Source of the DNA: Nostoc piscinale CENA21
GTDB lineage: Bacteria; Cyanobacteriota; Cyanobacteriia; Cyanobacteriales; Nostocaceae
Assembly (NCBI RefSeq): GCF_001298445.1
Contig: NZ_CP012036.1
Location: 5,010,158-5,074,157, forward strand
DNA: 64,000 nucleotides
Direction of reading: 5' to 3'
Position 1 is the first letter of the stretch; each line of letters opens with the position of its first letter. The notes beneath the pieces were generated by a model. It saw only the letters and a program-made list of their open reading frames with translations. It searched no databases and had not been told where the DNA came from. A program made the position numbers and the translations under genes. Of the stretch, positions 8,311 through 17,500 are shown piece after piece.

Positions 8311-9270
8311 GTGGTGCAAGAAACTACCATTGCAATTTTAGGTGCAGGCGCTTGGGGTACAGCTTTAGCAAATCTAGCAGCGGCCAATGGTCACAAAGTT
8401 AAACTATGGTCGCGTCATGGCACAGAAACACTAGAAGCTGTTCTCCAAGATGTTCACATAGTGCTATCTGCTATCTCGATGAAAGGGGTAAGAGATGTTG
8501 CTTTGCAAGTACAATCTTGTCCCCTTTCACCAGAAACAATTTTTGTCACAGCAACCAAAGGCTTAGAACCACAAACGACTGCTACGCCGACGCAAATTTG
8601 GCAAGCTGCATTTCCTAATCATCCAGTAGTTGTATTATCTGGCCCAAATTTATCAGCAGAAATTCAAAAATCATTACCAGCTGCAACGGTAGTGGCCAGC
8701 AACATCACCACTGCGGCGGAAAAAGTGCAGTTAATATTTTCTGCACCGCGTTTCCGAGTTTATACAAATCCCGACCCCCTGGGTGTGGAATTAGGGGGAA
8801 CACTCAAGAATGTGATGGCGATCGCAGCTGGTGTCTGCGATGGCTTACAATTAGGAACCAATGCCAAAGCGGCTTTAGTCACCCGTGGACTCACAGAAAT
8901 GGTTCGCATCGGCAATTTTTTAGGTGCGAAAACGGAAACTTTTTATGGTTTGTCAGGTCTGGGAGATTTGTTAGCCACCTGCAATAGTCCTTTGAGCCGT
9001 AACTACCAAGTAGGCTATCAAATGGCTATTGGTCAAACCCTGACAAATATCCTTGCTAATTTGCCAGGAACCGCCGAGGGAGTTAACACTTGCCAAGTTC
9101 TAATGCAATTAGCCAAGCAGCAAAATATTTATATGCCAATTACTGAGCAAGTTTATCGCTTACTACAGGGTGAAGTGACTCCCCAACAAGCACTTGATGA
9201 ATTGATGCTACGGGATATTAAGCCAGAGTTTCACTTTAATCTAAAAATCTCAGATGATGGAAATATTTGA
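8311..9270 (+). CDS. gpsA: Glycerol-3-phosphate dehydrogenase [NAD(P)+]
   Basis: 319 aa. It makes sn-glycerol 3-phosphate from dihydroxyacetone phosphate for glycerolipid synthesis. The N-terminal Rossmann motif is GAGAWGTALANLAA (from residue 10). The family signatures TATKGLEP, LSGPNLSAEI and LGGTLKNVMAIAAG include the conserved catalytic Lys of the last segment. C-terminal segments are GLSGLGDLLATCNSPLSRN and PITEQVY. The start is one of two adjacent GTG codons (8311 or 8314). No Shine-Dalgarno is visible because the leader consists of heptamer repeats. Length is normal for the family. It follows lipA by 43 bp, possibly co-transcribed. Confidence 0.93.
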   Translation: MVQETTIAILGAGAWGTALANLAAANGHKVKLWSRHGTETLEAVLQDVHIVLSAISMKGVRDVALQVQSCPLSPETIFVTATKGLEPQTTATPTQIWQAAFPNHPVVVLSGPNLSAEIQKSLPAATVVASNITTAAEKVQLIFSAPRFRVYTNPDPLGVELGGTLKNVMAIAAGVCDGLQLGTNAKAALVTRGLTEMVRIGNFLGAKTETFYGLSGLGDLLATCNSPLSRNYQVGYQMAIGQTLTNILANLPGTAEGVNTCQVLMQLAKQQNIYMPITEQVYRLLQGEVTPQQALDELMLRDIKPEFHFNLKISDDGNI

Positions 9271-9293
9271 ACGTATTCTCTTGTCTTCGCTTT

Positions 9294-9914
9294 ATGGATA
9301 CTGTAAATCAAGAGCTGATTAAGGCTCTTATTGGTTTTATTCCTACACTTATAGGTCTTTTGCTTGCATGGCAGTTTGGTACACGTATCAGCGTAGCATG
9401 GAATCTTCGCCAGAAGCGCCGCGAGAGTGTACTTGAGGCGGTGCATACTTTCCAATTAATTTATGGAAAATGGTTTGCAATTGCAAAAACTTGGAATCTT
9501 CATCTATCAAGAAAGCCAGATGAAAGCAATAATGAAGCATATCAAGCTTGGTTGCAGCACGAACAGGAACTTCTTGGTGAATTACTCAAGCTTGAAGGGG
9601 ATCTGGAAGCTTTGCTTCTAAAATTGTCATGTCAGTATACACTTAATAATTCGATTACCGAAACCATTGAAAGGTTTCGTGAAGGGTTTCAAGTGCTTCG
9701 CCGAACAATGTGGGAAAGACAAGGAATTAGTTGGTTTGCTTATCCTGAAGGTGATTATTCTTCCTTCAAAATACTTGCTGCTAGGATAGTTAACTTTCTT
9801 ACTTGCGAGGAATTAGTTACTGATCGTGGACAAGAAGTAAAGATTGCTGAAAGAAATTTTTTTAAAAGTAACTTCAAATCAATTTCAAAGTTCGTGGAGC
9901 CAGGTTCACGTTGA
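9294..9914 (+). CDS. Hypothetical membrane-anchored protein
   Basis: 206 aa from ATG 9294. A longer reading from TTG 9267 would overlap the gpsA stop. There is one N-terminal transmembrane helix (ALIGFIPTLIGLLLAWQFG, about residues 11-29). A cytoplasmic helical domain follows, with basic residues after the membrane segment (RQKRRESVLEAV) and alternating helices (HEQELLGELLKLEGDLEALL), probably a coiled coil or four-helix bundle. I do not recognise a named family. It directly follows gpsA and may be transcribed with it. Confidence 0.65.
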   Translation: MDTVNQELIKALIGFIPTLIGLLLAWQFGTRISVAWNLRQKRRESVLEAVHTFQLIYGKWFAIAKTWNLHLSRKPDESNNEAYQAWLQHEQELLGELLKLEGDLEALLLKLSCQYTLNNSITETIERFREGFQVLRRTMWERQGISWFAYPEGDYSSFKILAARIVNFLTCEELVTDRGQEVKIAERNFFKSNFKSISKFVEPGSR

Positions 9915-10006
9915 TAAACCACAGCGCAATGGGCAGTAAAAACTCTACCTAAAAATTCTGTATAACTATGATACCATAAATTCAACCTAAAGTATGAGTT
10001 TTTCTT

Positions 10007-10228
10007 ATGGCTACCTTGCGAGACATTGAAGCAGCCATCAAACAATTACCTGAAAGTGATATCCGTCAACTCTCTGTGTGGCTACAAGAGTATTTGGATG
10101 AGATGTGGGATCAGCAAATTGAAACAGATGTAGTGTCAGGAAAGTTGGACAAGCTGATTGCTAAAGCAGAGGAGGATATTATGGCTAACAGAGTGAGGGA
10201 TCTTGATGAAGTCCTTCACAACCCCTGA
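10007..10228 (+). CDS. Antitoxin-like small protein of a type II toxin-antitoxin pair
   Basis: 73 aa, acidic and helical. The N-terminal part (TLRDIEAAIKQLPESDIRQLSVWLQEYLDE) resembles cyanobacterial antitoxins of the 'addiction module component' kind. A charged C-terminal tail could wrap a toxin (LDKLIAKAEEDIMANRVRDL). Its 3' end overlaps the RelE-like gene by 23-26 bp, the typical translational coupling of such pairs. Expected role: bind and neutralise the partner and repress their shared promoter. The 92 bp upstream are AT-rich. The family call rests on context and size. Confidence 0.7.
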   Translation: MATLRDIEAAIKQLPESDIRQLSVWLQEYLDEMWDQQIETDVVSGKLDKLIAKAEEDIMANRVRDLDEVLHNP

Positions 10229-10463
10229 CTTTTGGCAAGCGTATGCAAAATTAGCTCCAGAAGTGAAGGAACAAGCAAGAAAAGCATATCAACTTTGGCA
10301 AGAAAATCCTGTGCATCCTTCTTTACACTTCAAAAAAGTAGACAAGAATCTGTGGTCTGCGCGTATTAGTGGTGGTTATCGCGCATTAGCTTTGAAGAAG
10401 GGTGACGATTATTATTGGTTCTGGATTGGTAATCATGACGAGTATGAAGCTCTGCTGAATTAG
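10206..10463 (+). CDS. RelE/ParE-superfamily toxin
   Basis: 85 aa from ATG 10206; a TTG three bases earlier is also open. The compact basic sequence (FWQAYAKLAPEVKEQARKAYQLW, then HPSLHFKKV and SARISGGYRALALKK) ends in the aromatic-rich WFWIGNHDEYEALL. That is the pattern of RelE-like mRNA interferases of the 'cytotoxic translational repressor' group in cyanobacteria. It overlaps the upstream antitoxin-like gene. The predicted action is ribosome-dependent mRNA cleavage. ParE-like gyrase poisoning cannot be excluded from sequence alone. Confidence 0.78.
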   Translation: MKSFTTPDFWQAYAKLAPEVKEQARKAYQLWQENPVHPSLHFKKVDKNLWSARISGGYRALALKKGDDYYWFWIGNHDEYEALLN

Positions 10464-11122
10464 ACGATGGTTTCAGCTATCAATTACAGATAATACTCAA
10501 CCGAGTTTGGTAGCGAGTTGAGGCGGCTACATTAAATATAAGAATAATGTCCAGGGTGCGATCGCCCAAAATTGGTGTAGCAACTTGAATGGTATAAAAG
10601 GCCATTCATCATTACTTTTTCCTCGGTTGCCTACTTTGCCTGTCTAAACTCTGCCTTTGTTTTACTTCACAATTTCCCGAAAAATCCTTAGACAGAAAAT
10701 ACTAAATCGTCAGGAAATTACTTTGATAACCATGTAGATATGACTAACCCAATGTTAAACATAAATTTACTGACAGATGTTTATACCAGTTAAAAAAGTA
10801 ACATTTAATACTTATTACGTTAAATGCTGATTAGGTAGCTCAGAATTTAAAGCTTATCTGTAGATTTGAATAGCTATTGGTTCAATCAAATGTTCAACGG
10901 CCGAAGGATTTCGGCATTAATGTTGGAAACACTAGTGCAGTTTTTGAAAAAAAATTGTATTGGAATCCTCTACCGTGTTATTTCATCGTGAATCACGGGA
11001 ACAATAGCAACAGTTGATTTTGATTAGCTGACCCTTCGGGGAACGCAGTCGCCTACGGAGATACTTCCTCCTGCCGCGCTGACTCACCGTAATCTATTGT
11101 TACCTGGAGCCATTGAGACGAT
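10464..11122. other. 659-bp intergenic region upstream of sigC
   Basis: No credible ORF. It carries a HIP1-like GCGATCGC near 10559. Near 11035-11090 is a fragment of the palindromic genome repeat (CTTCGGGGAACGCAGTCGCC, then CTACGGAGATAC). That repeat is bracketed by GGGAACAATAG (about 10998) and CTATTGTTACC (about 11093), which could pair. The sigC promoter should lie here. Confidence 0.5.
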
Positions 11123-12373
11123 ATGCCAGCAACATCTTTTTACCCGGATGCCGCCTACAATTCCCAAAAGTCCCGCCAGGTTTTAGACCCAGATATCACG
11201 GTTGACGACGGTGATTTATCGGTCGAAGAGCTTCACGATTTGGAGATAGTTTCTGTTGATCCTGCTAGTTTTGGCGCAAATACTAATCGCCGCAGTACAG
11301 ACCTGGTACGTCTATATCTTCAGGAAATTGGACGAGTCCGGTTGTTGGGGCGTGATGAAGAAGTTTCAGAAGCTCAAAAAGTTCAACGTTATCTACGGAT
11401 GCGGACAGTACTTGCCAATGCTGTCAAGCAAGGTGATGCTTTAGTTGAGCCTTATTTGCGATTAATTGAAGTTCAAGAGCGTTTAGCATCGGAACTTGGC
11501 CACCGTCCTTCTTTAGAAAGATGGGCTAATACTGCTGGTGTGCAAGTGTCGGATCTCAAGCCGATTTTGTCAGAAGGTAAACGCCGTTGGGCTGAAATTG
11601 CCAAAATCACAGTCGAAGAATTGGAGCAAATTCAATCTCAAGGACTGCAATCTAAAGAACACATGATCAAGGCCAACTTGCGTCTTGTGGTTTCTGTTGC
11701 CAAGAAATACCAAAATCGTGGTTTGGAATTATTAGATTTAGTCCAAGAAGGAACTCTTGGTTTAGAAAGAGCCGTAGAAAAATTTGACCCCACTAAAGGT
11801 TATCGCTTTAGTACTTATGCTTACTGGTGGATTCGGCAAGGGATTACAAGAGCGATCGCAACTTCTAGTCGCACAATTCGCCTCCCAGTTCATATTACAG
11901 AAAAATTAAACAAAATTAAAAAAGCGCAACGTAAAATTGCTCAAGAAAAAGGTCGGACTCCGACTTTAGAAGATTTGGCAATTGAATTAGAAATGACACC
12001 ATCTCAAGTTAGAGAAGTATTGTTAAGAGTGCCGCGTTCTGTTTCTTTAGAAACCAAAGTTGGTAAAGATAAAGATACTGAGTTAGGAGAACTGCTAGAA
12101 ACAGATAGCGTGACTCCTGAAGAAATGTTAATGCGAGAATCTTTACAAAGAGACTTGCAAAATCTCTTAGCTGATTTAACTAGCCGCGAACGAGATGTAA
12201 TTCTGATGCGGTTTGGTTTAGCTGATGGTCATCCTTATTCTTTAGCCGAAATTGGCCGCGCCCTGGATTTATCACGGGAACGAGTACGCCAAATTGAATC
12301 GAAAGCCTTGCAAAAACTGCGCCAACCCAAACGCCGTAACCTGATCCGCGACTATTTAGAGTCTCTGAGCTAA
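11123..12373 (+). CDS. sigC: Group 2 RNA polymerase sigma factor, SigC type
   Basis: 416 aa sigma-70 family factor. Region 1.2 begins DLVRLYLQEIGRVRLL. The region 2 core has IKANLRLVVSVAKKYQNRG, DLVQEGTLGLERAVEKFD and YAYWWIRQGITRAI. Region 3 follows, and region 4.2 has the helix-turn-helix YSLAEIGRALDLSRERVRQIE. The N-terminal 60 residues are acidic and variable, and it lacks the long N-terminal insertion of the primary sigma. N-terminus, length and the following furA match Anabaena SigC as I remember it, a nonessential factor linked to early nitrogen-step-down and carbon/nitrogen responses. Start ATG 11123. Confidence 0.88.
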   Translation: MPATSFYPDAAYNSQKSRQVLDPDITVDDGDLSVEELHDLEIVSVDPASFGANTNRRSTDLVRLYLQEIGRVRLLGRDEEVSEAQKVQRYLRMRTVLANAVKQGDALVEPYLRLIEVQERLASELGHRPSLERWANTAGVQVSDLKPILSEGKRRWAEIAKITVEELEQIQSQGLQSKEHMIKANLRLVVSVAKKYQNRGLELLDLVQEGTLGLERAVEKFDPTKGYRFSTYAYWWIRQGITRAIATSSRTIRLPVHITEKLNKIKKAQRKIAQEKGRTPTLEDLAIELEMTPSQVREVLLRVPRSVSLETKVGKDKDTELGELLETDSVTPEEMLMRESLQRDLQNLLADLTSRERDVILMRFGLADGHPYSLAEIGRALDLSRERVRQIESKALQKLRQPKRRNLIRDYLESLS

Positions 12374-12735
12374 TTGATGTATGAAGTGTAAAGTGTGTGA
12401 AGTGTAAGGTATGAAGATGAAGTTTTATCCTTCATCCTTTACACTTCCATAGATTGTTGACGTTGGATTCTTCCGTTTTAGCACAGTTGATTTGGGTTTT
12501 AGTGCTGAAAATTCGCTAGTTTATGAAAAACTTTTGCAGCTAGTCTTGGCTATGCTGCCATACATTGCTGCCGAATTGTCCTAGAGAATGGGCTCGCTGC
12601 TCAATTGGGGATTTGAGAACTTTACGGATTATTTATGGGAACTTAACAAATATTGTCAATAAGCATTGTTTGTTGCAAATTGCTCCGAACATTTGTTATA
12701 TTCTCAACTAATAGGCTTTGTTGAGAAAAATTAGT
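12374..12735. other. sigC-furA intergenic region
   Basis: About 360 bp. Just after sigC is an imperfect inverted repeat built of GAAGTGTAA-type units (12381-12448), able to form a hairpin. The last 100 bp before furA are AT-rich and include a candidate Fur box. Confidence 0.5.
12695..12713 (+). promoter_or_regulatory. Candidate Fur (iron) box upstream of furA
   Basis: The AT-rich segment TTATATTCTCAACTAATA, about 25 bp before the furA start, resembles the iron-box type reported for autoregulated Anabaena furA. Assigned by similarity to what I remember of that consensus; many AT-rich leaders would look alike. Confidence 0.35.
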
Positions 12736-13191
12736 ATGACTGTCTACACAACTACTTCACTCAAAGCAGAGTTAAATGAAAGAGGCTGGCGTTTAACTCC
12801 CCAACGCGAAACAATTTTACACATTTTTCAAGAGTTACCACAAGGTGAACACCTCAGTGCCGAGGATCTTTACCATCGATTAGAAACCGATGGCGAAGGC
12901 ATCAGCCTTTCAACTATCTACCGGACGTTGAAACTGATGGCACGGATGGGAATTTTGCGGGAATTAGAATTAGGTGAAGGTCATAAACATTACGAAATCA
13001 ACCAACCTTACCCTCACCATCACCATCATTTAATTTGTGTCCGGTGCAACAGTACAATTGAGTTTAAAAACGATTCGATTTTAAAAATTGGTGCGAAAAC
13101 TGCTCAAAAAGAAGGGTTTCATTTACTCGACTGTCAAATGACCATTCATGCAGTATGCCCCAAGTGCCAAAGAGCATTAATGCCGCTGTAG
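12736..13191 (+). CDS. furA: Ferric uptake regulator FurA
   Basis: 151 aa from ATG 12736; a TTG 18 bases upstream is open but not needed. The winged-helix N-terminal domain contains RGWRLTPQRETILHIFQEL and ISLSTIYRTLKLMARMGIL. The metal site has the His cluster HHHHHLICVRC, and two CXXC motifs (CVRC and CPKC) follow, as in Anabaena FurA, which also acts as a redox sensor. It represses iron acquisition genes with Fe(II) as co-repressor. It lies after sigC and converges with the peptidoglycan-binding gene at 13362-14519, whose read-through transcript would be antisense to furA. Length is identical to the Anabaena protein I recall. Confidence 0.95.
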   Translation: MTVYTTTSLKAELNERGWRLTPQRETILHIFQELPQGEHLSAEDLYHRLETDGEGISLSTIYRTLKLMARMGILRELELGEGHKHYEINQPYPHHHHHLICVRCNSTIEFKNDSILKIGAKTAQKEGFHLLDCQMTIHAVCPKCQRALMPL

Positions 13192-13353
13192 CATTGGGGC
13201 AGGATAACCAAAGAATTTTGGATTTTAAATTTTGGATTTTGGATTGATAAATTAGCCAATCTAAGACTCAATGGGTGATAGACCAAAAAAATCTGAAATT
13301 GGCAGAGTTATCGGAGGGAAGCAACCTATTGGGGATTCACATCGACAAGCCAA

Positions 13354-13376
13354 AGCGGATGTTAAAAACGTCCGCT
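13354..13376. terminator. Hairpin at the 3' end of the peptidoglycan-binding gene
   Basis: AGCGGATGTT-AAA-AACGTCCGCT forms a 10-bp stem with one G-T pair, overlapping the stop codon of the minus-strand gene. There is no long T tract on either side, so termination is probably inefficient. That fits read-through toward furA. Confidence 0.45.
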
Positions 13377-14519
13377 TCTAATATCACTGAGACTGACACC
13401 GTAAAATTCTTGGGCTTGTTTAATGGCTTTTCTTGTGTCTTCTGCCATAACACCATTTAGCTTTCCTTTATAAAAGCCCTTATCTCGTAGCCGTCGTTGA
13501 ATTTCTAAAACACTAAAGTCACTCTTGGGTGCATTACTCACCTTACTGTATAACCTAGCTCTGGTGGTAGGGCCAGCAATTCCACTTGCGGCTAAGTAAT
13601 TATCAGCTTGGAAGCGGCGTACAGCCTCGGAAGTGTAAGAACCAAAGTAACCGTTTGGTTCTCCCTGTAAATATCCTGCTTTAATTAATTGTTCTTGCAG
13701 CATTCTCACGGCTTCACCGCGATCGCCCATGCGAAGATTATCTTTATCAGCGACTCTTCTTGGGGGAGCATCTTCACCATAACCTACACCGCTCCCTGGC
13801 AGTTTGCTGAGGGTTGCTGGGCCAACAATCCCATCAACATTTAGTTTATAGGCTTCTTGGAACCTCTTCACCGATTCTTCGGTAATTGGGCCAAATATAC
13901 CTGTAGCATTGCCGTAGTAGTAACCTGCTACCCGCAATTTTTCTTGCAGAACTCTCACTTGTTCCCCTTCATCACCTCTCATGAGATATTGAGAATTGCT
14001 ACGTTTGGTAGCTTGGGTGGTGGTTTTGTTTACTGATGTACTAGATGTACTAGCAGCCGCAACTTTTGTGGTTTGAGTTGTACGCACAACCGTTGGTTTT
14101 TTAGCTTGGTTAGTTGCAGATGACTTACGCCAGTTGTCTAGTTTTTGTATCGCACTTGCTCCCATCACGCCATCAACAGGTAAACCCGCAGCTTTTTGGA
14201 AGCGTCGAACAGCTTCTTCTGTAGGGAAATCGTAAACTTGCGTTATGGGCGCTTGATAAAAGCCTGCTTGTTGGAGTTTTTGTTGCAGACTTCTCACAGA
14301 AGGGCCTTGATCTCCTCTTTCTAGAGCCAAGACACCATTGATACTACCGAGAATAGACAAGGTAAGTGCCAGAGGTAACATATACTTCCAAGCCTTACCA
14401 GAAAGTTTACTCCAGTCTGGGGCTGAAGCTTTGTTTAATAAATCACTCAGCAACACCAAATCACTGGATTCACAGTCTTCATAGGCGAAAGCGAGGTGCA
14501 AATATGCAAGGTTGTCCAT
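13362..14519 (-). CDS. Peptidoglycan-binding repeat protein (alr1690-like, antisense partner of furA)
   Basis: 385 aa. An N-terminal cytoplasmic segment (MDNLAYLHLAFAYEDCESSD) precedes one hydrophobic segment (MLPLALTLSILGSINGVLAL, about residues 47-66). Three clear PG_binding_1 repeats follow (each with the pattern GDxGxxVRxLQxxLxxAGxY...xxxVRRFQ...LxVDGIxGxxT) and a fourth, degenerate one at the C-terminus. A Thr/Ser/Lys-rich linker separates repeats 1 and 2. Expected to sit in the periplasm bound to the cell wall. In Anabaena the equivalent gene, convergent with furA, gives a long transcript antisense to furA. The same geometry is present here, with 170 bp between the stop codons. Confidence 0.88.
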   Translation of the reverse strand: MDNLAYLHLAFAYEDCESSDLVLLSDLLNKASAPDWSKLSGKAWKYMLPLALTLSILGSINGVLALERGDQGPSVRSLQQKLQQAGFYQAPITQVYDFPTEEAVRRFQKAAGLPVDGVMGASAIQKLDNWRKSSATNQAKKPTVVRTTQTTKVAAASTSSTSVNKTTTQATKRSNSQYLMRGDEGEQVRVLQEKLRVAGYYYGNATGIFGPITEESVKRFQEAYKLNVDGIVGPATLSKLPGSGVGYGEDAPPRRVADKDNLRMGDRGEAVRMLQEQLIKAGYLQGEPNGYFGSYTSEAVRRFQADNYLAASGIAGPTTRARLYSKVSNAPKSDFSVLEIQRRLRDKGFYKGKLNGVMAEDTRKAIKQAQEFYGVSLSDIRSGRF

Positions 14520-14528
14520 AGTAGATTC

Positions 14529-17500
14529 CTACACCGTTGATTTGTCTGGAATATATTTTTCTTCGATTGCTGCTTCTGCTTGATGTACTAAATTTCTTAA
14601 ATTTTCTAGTGTCAGTATGTCGATATTTTCCCATAAACCACGCTGGTGTGCTTCAAGTAATCTTTCAGCAATATCACGCAACGCATGAGGATTATTGTAC
14701 TGAATAAATTCGGAAACGGTAGTATCAAATAAATAAGACTCCGCTATCCCTTGATACATATAGTCTTCTACGCATTTGGTCGTGGCATCATAGGCGAATA
14801 AAAAATCAACAGTTGCTGACATTTCAAAAGCACCTTTATAACCGTGGCGCATGACTCCGGCAATCCACTTAGGATTAATGACACGAGAACGATATACCCG
14901 CGCAATTTCTGCTTGAAGTTTGCGGATGCGGGGATTAGCGGGAATAGAATGATCACCGAAATAAATTTGCGGACTCTTGCCTTGCAAAGAACGGGCAGCA
15001 ACCGTTAAACCACCTTGAAATTGATAGTAATCATCAGAATCGAGCAAATCATGTTCGCGGTTGTCTTGGTTGTGCAGGACAATTTGCATTTGTTGTAAAC
15101 GTTGCTGAAATACTTCAGGTGCTGCAATTCCGGTGAGTTTGCCCTTTTCTTGATTGGTAGTAATGCTGCTGTAAGCGTAACAACTCCAGTTGATGTAGGC
15201 GCGGGCTAAATCTTGGTCATCAGTCCAATTTTGCGATTCAATTAAACCTTGGAGTCCTGCACCGTAAGCACCGGGTTGAGAACCGAAAATGCGATAGCGC
15301 GATCGCAAGTTTGCCTCTGATTCTGGTAATCCTTGTGTCATCCAATACTCTGTATCTTGCTGCACTTGCACTGCTAAGGGATTTTCTTCTGGAGATTCAT
15401 CTAAAGCGGCAACTGCTGTGACTGCTTGTTCAAATAAGTCAATCAGATTGGGGAACGCATCACGGAAAAATCCAGAAATTCTTAAGGTAACATCGACACG
15501 CGGACGACCCAAAATTGACAAGGGTAAAATTTCAAAATCGATGACTCGCCGCGCTGCACCGTCCCACACAGGACGCACACCCAACAAGGCTAAAGCTTCG
15601 GCAATGTCATCACCACCAGTCCGCATGGTTGCTGTTCCCCACAAAGATAAGCCCAGTGTTTTAGGATACTCACCATGCTCTTGTGTATAAGTTTCGATTA
15701 AGTTTTCTGCGGCTTTTCTGCCGACATCCCAGGCTGTTTCGGTGGGTAAGGCGCGGATATCTACTGAGTAAAAGTTTTTCCCCGTAGGTAAAACTTCCGG
15801 TCTGCCGCGTGTGGGTGCGCCGGAAGCACCACTGGGGACGTATCCGCCATCAAGTCCATGTAGTAAGTTGGTGATTTCTGCGGGGGTTTGTTGAAGGGCG
15901 GGGAGGAGTTTTGCTTTTATCCAATCTAGGGTTGTGGAGAGGGGGGAAGGGGGGAGGCTGGGAAGTTGTTCTACTAGTTCGGCTGCTTGTTGTTCTAGGA
16001 GTTCGACTACATCGCCGATGGTGCGACAGGAGTTAAGTTTCGCGCAGAGGTGTGGAGGCGCGGAGTGAGATAAAGGGAGGGTGAATAAGGCGCTAAATTC
16101 GTCGGTGAGGGGGTCTATATCTAATCCCCAGGCTTGGGACAGGGCGCGGGTGATGCCGATGGAATGGCGGTTGGGAATACGGGCGATCGCAACTATTAAG
16201 TCGCGTAGTTGTTTATCTTGGGGACATTGCCCAAATATATGCAAGCCGTCACGGATTTGGGCTTCTTTGAGTTCGCATAGATAGCCATCTAATGAGTTTA
16301 ATATTGATAGTTCAAAGTTGAAGATGGCTTCTTTGTTTTCTAGTCCTAAGTCGAGGTGGAGGTTTTCTTTGATTACTAATTCGCGGATGCGATCGCGGAT
16401 GGCTGGTAATCTTGAGGGGTCGAGACTTTCGGCTTCGTAAAATTCATCAATTAAGTTTTCTAACTGTTGCAATGCTCCATACAATTCTGCACGAGTCATT
16501 GGTGGTGTGAGGTGGTCGATAATTACAGCTTGGGCGCGGCGTTTGGCTTGGGAACCTTCACCCGGATCGTTGACAATAAACGGGTAGAGGTGAGGCATAG
16601 CACCAAGAGCAACTTCGGGATAACAATCGCTGGATAAAGCCAAGCTTTTCCCTGGTAGCCATTCGAGGTTGCCATGTTTGCCCAGATGTACCACAGCATC
16701 CGCACCAAAGCATTCCCTTACCCAGTAATAAAAAGCTAAATAAGTGTGGGTTGGTTCTAAATCTGGGGCGTGATAATTCAAACTAGGGTCAATATCATAA
16801 CCCCGCGCTGGTTGAATACCTACGAAAATGTTGCCGAGTTGAATTCCGGGAATCGGTATATTTTCCCCACTTCCGACTCCCCAACGTTCATTAATACCTT
16901 GTTTAACTGATTCTGGTAATGAGGCGAAATATTCCTGATATGCTTCAATTGAGAGGCTTTGCTGAATTGGGCGCAATTCTCTGGCTTCGGGGTCATTGGT
17001 TACGCCATCTGTAAGGCGTTGGATTAATTCGTTACCATCTTTGGGTAAATTATCTACTGCATACCCATCAATTTGTAGGGCATTGAGAATTTCTACGCAA
17101 CTAGCTGGGGTATCTAAGCCAACACCATTGGCAAGGCGACCATCACGATTCGGGTAGTTAGCCAAAATTAGGGCAATGCGCCGTTCTTGGGGTGGTTTAG
17201 CTCTGAGGCGTACCCAGTTAGCAGCGAGTTGAGCGACAAAATCAATGCGATCGCTCACTGGTTCATAAACGATGACATCTGTTTCTAAGTCGGAATTGCG
17301 TGTTTGCAAAGCTTTAAAAGATACCGCACGGCTAATAATTCTGCCGTCTACCTCTGGTAGTGCCACATTCATCGCAATATCACGGGGAGACAAACCTTGG
17401 GACAGCGACTCCCACTGCTCCACCGAACCACCACTGAGAATTACTTGTAAAACTGGCACATCTAATTTTTGCCAAATCTCTGTTTCGGGTGCTTCTGTGT

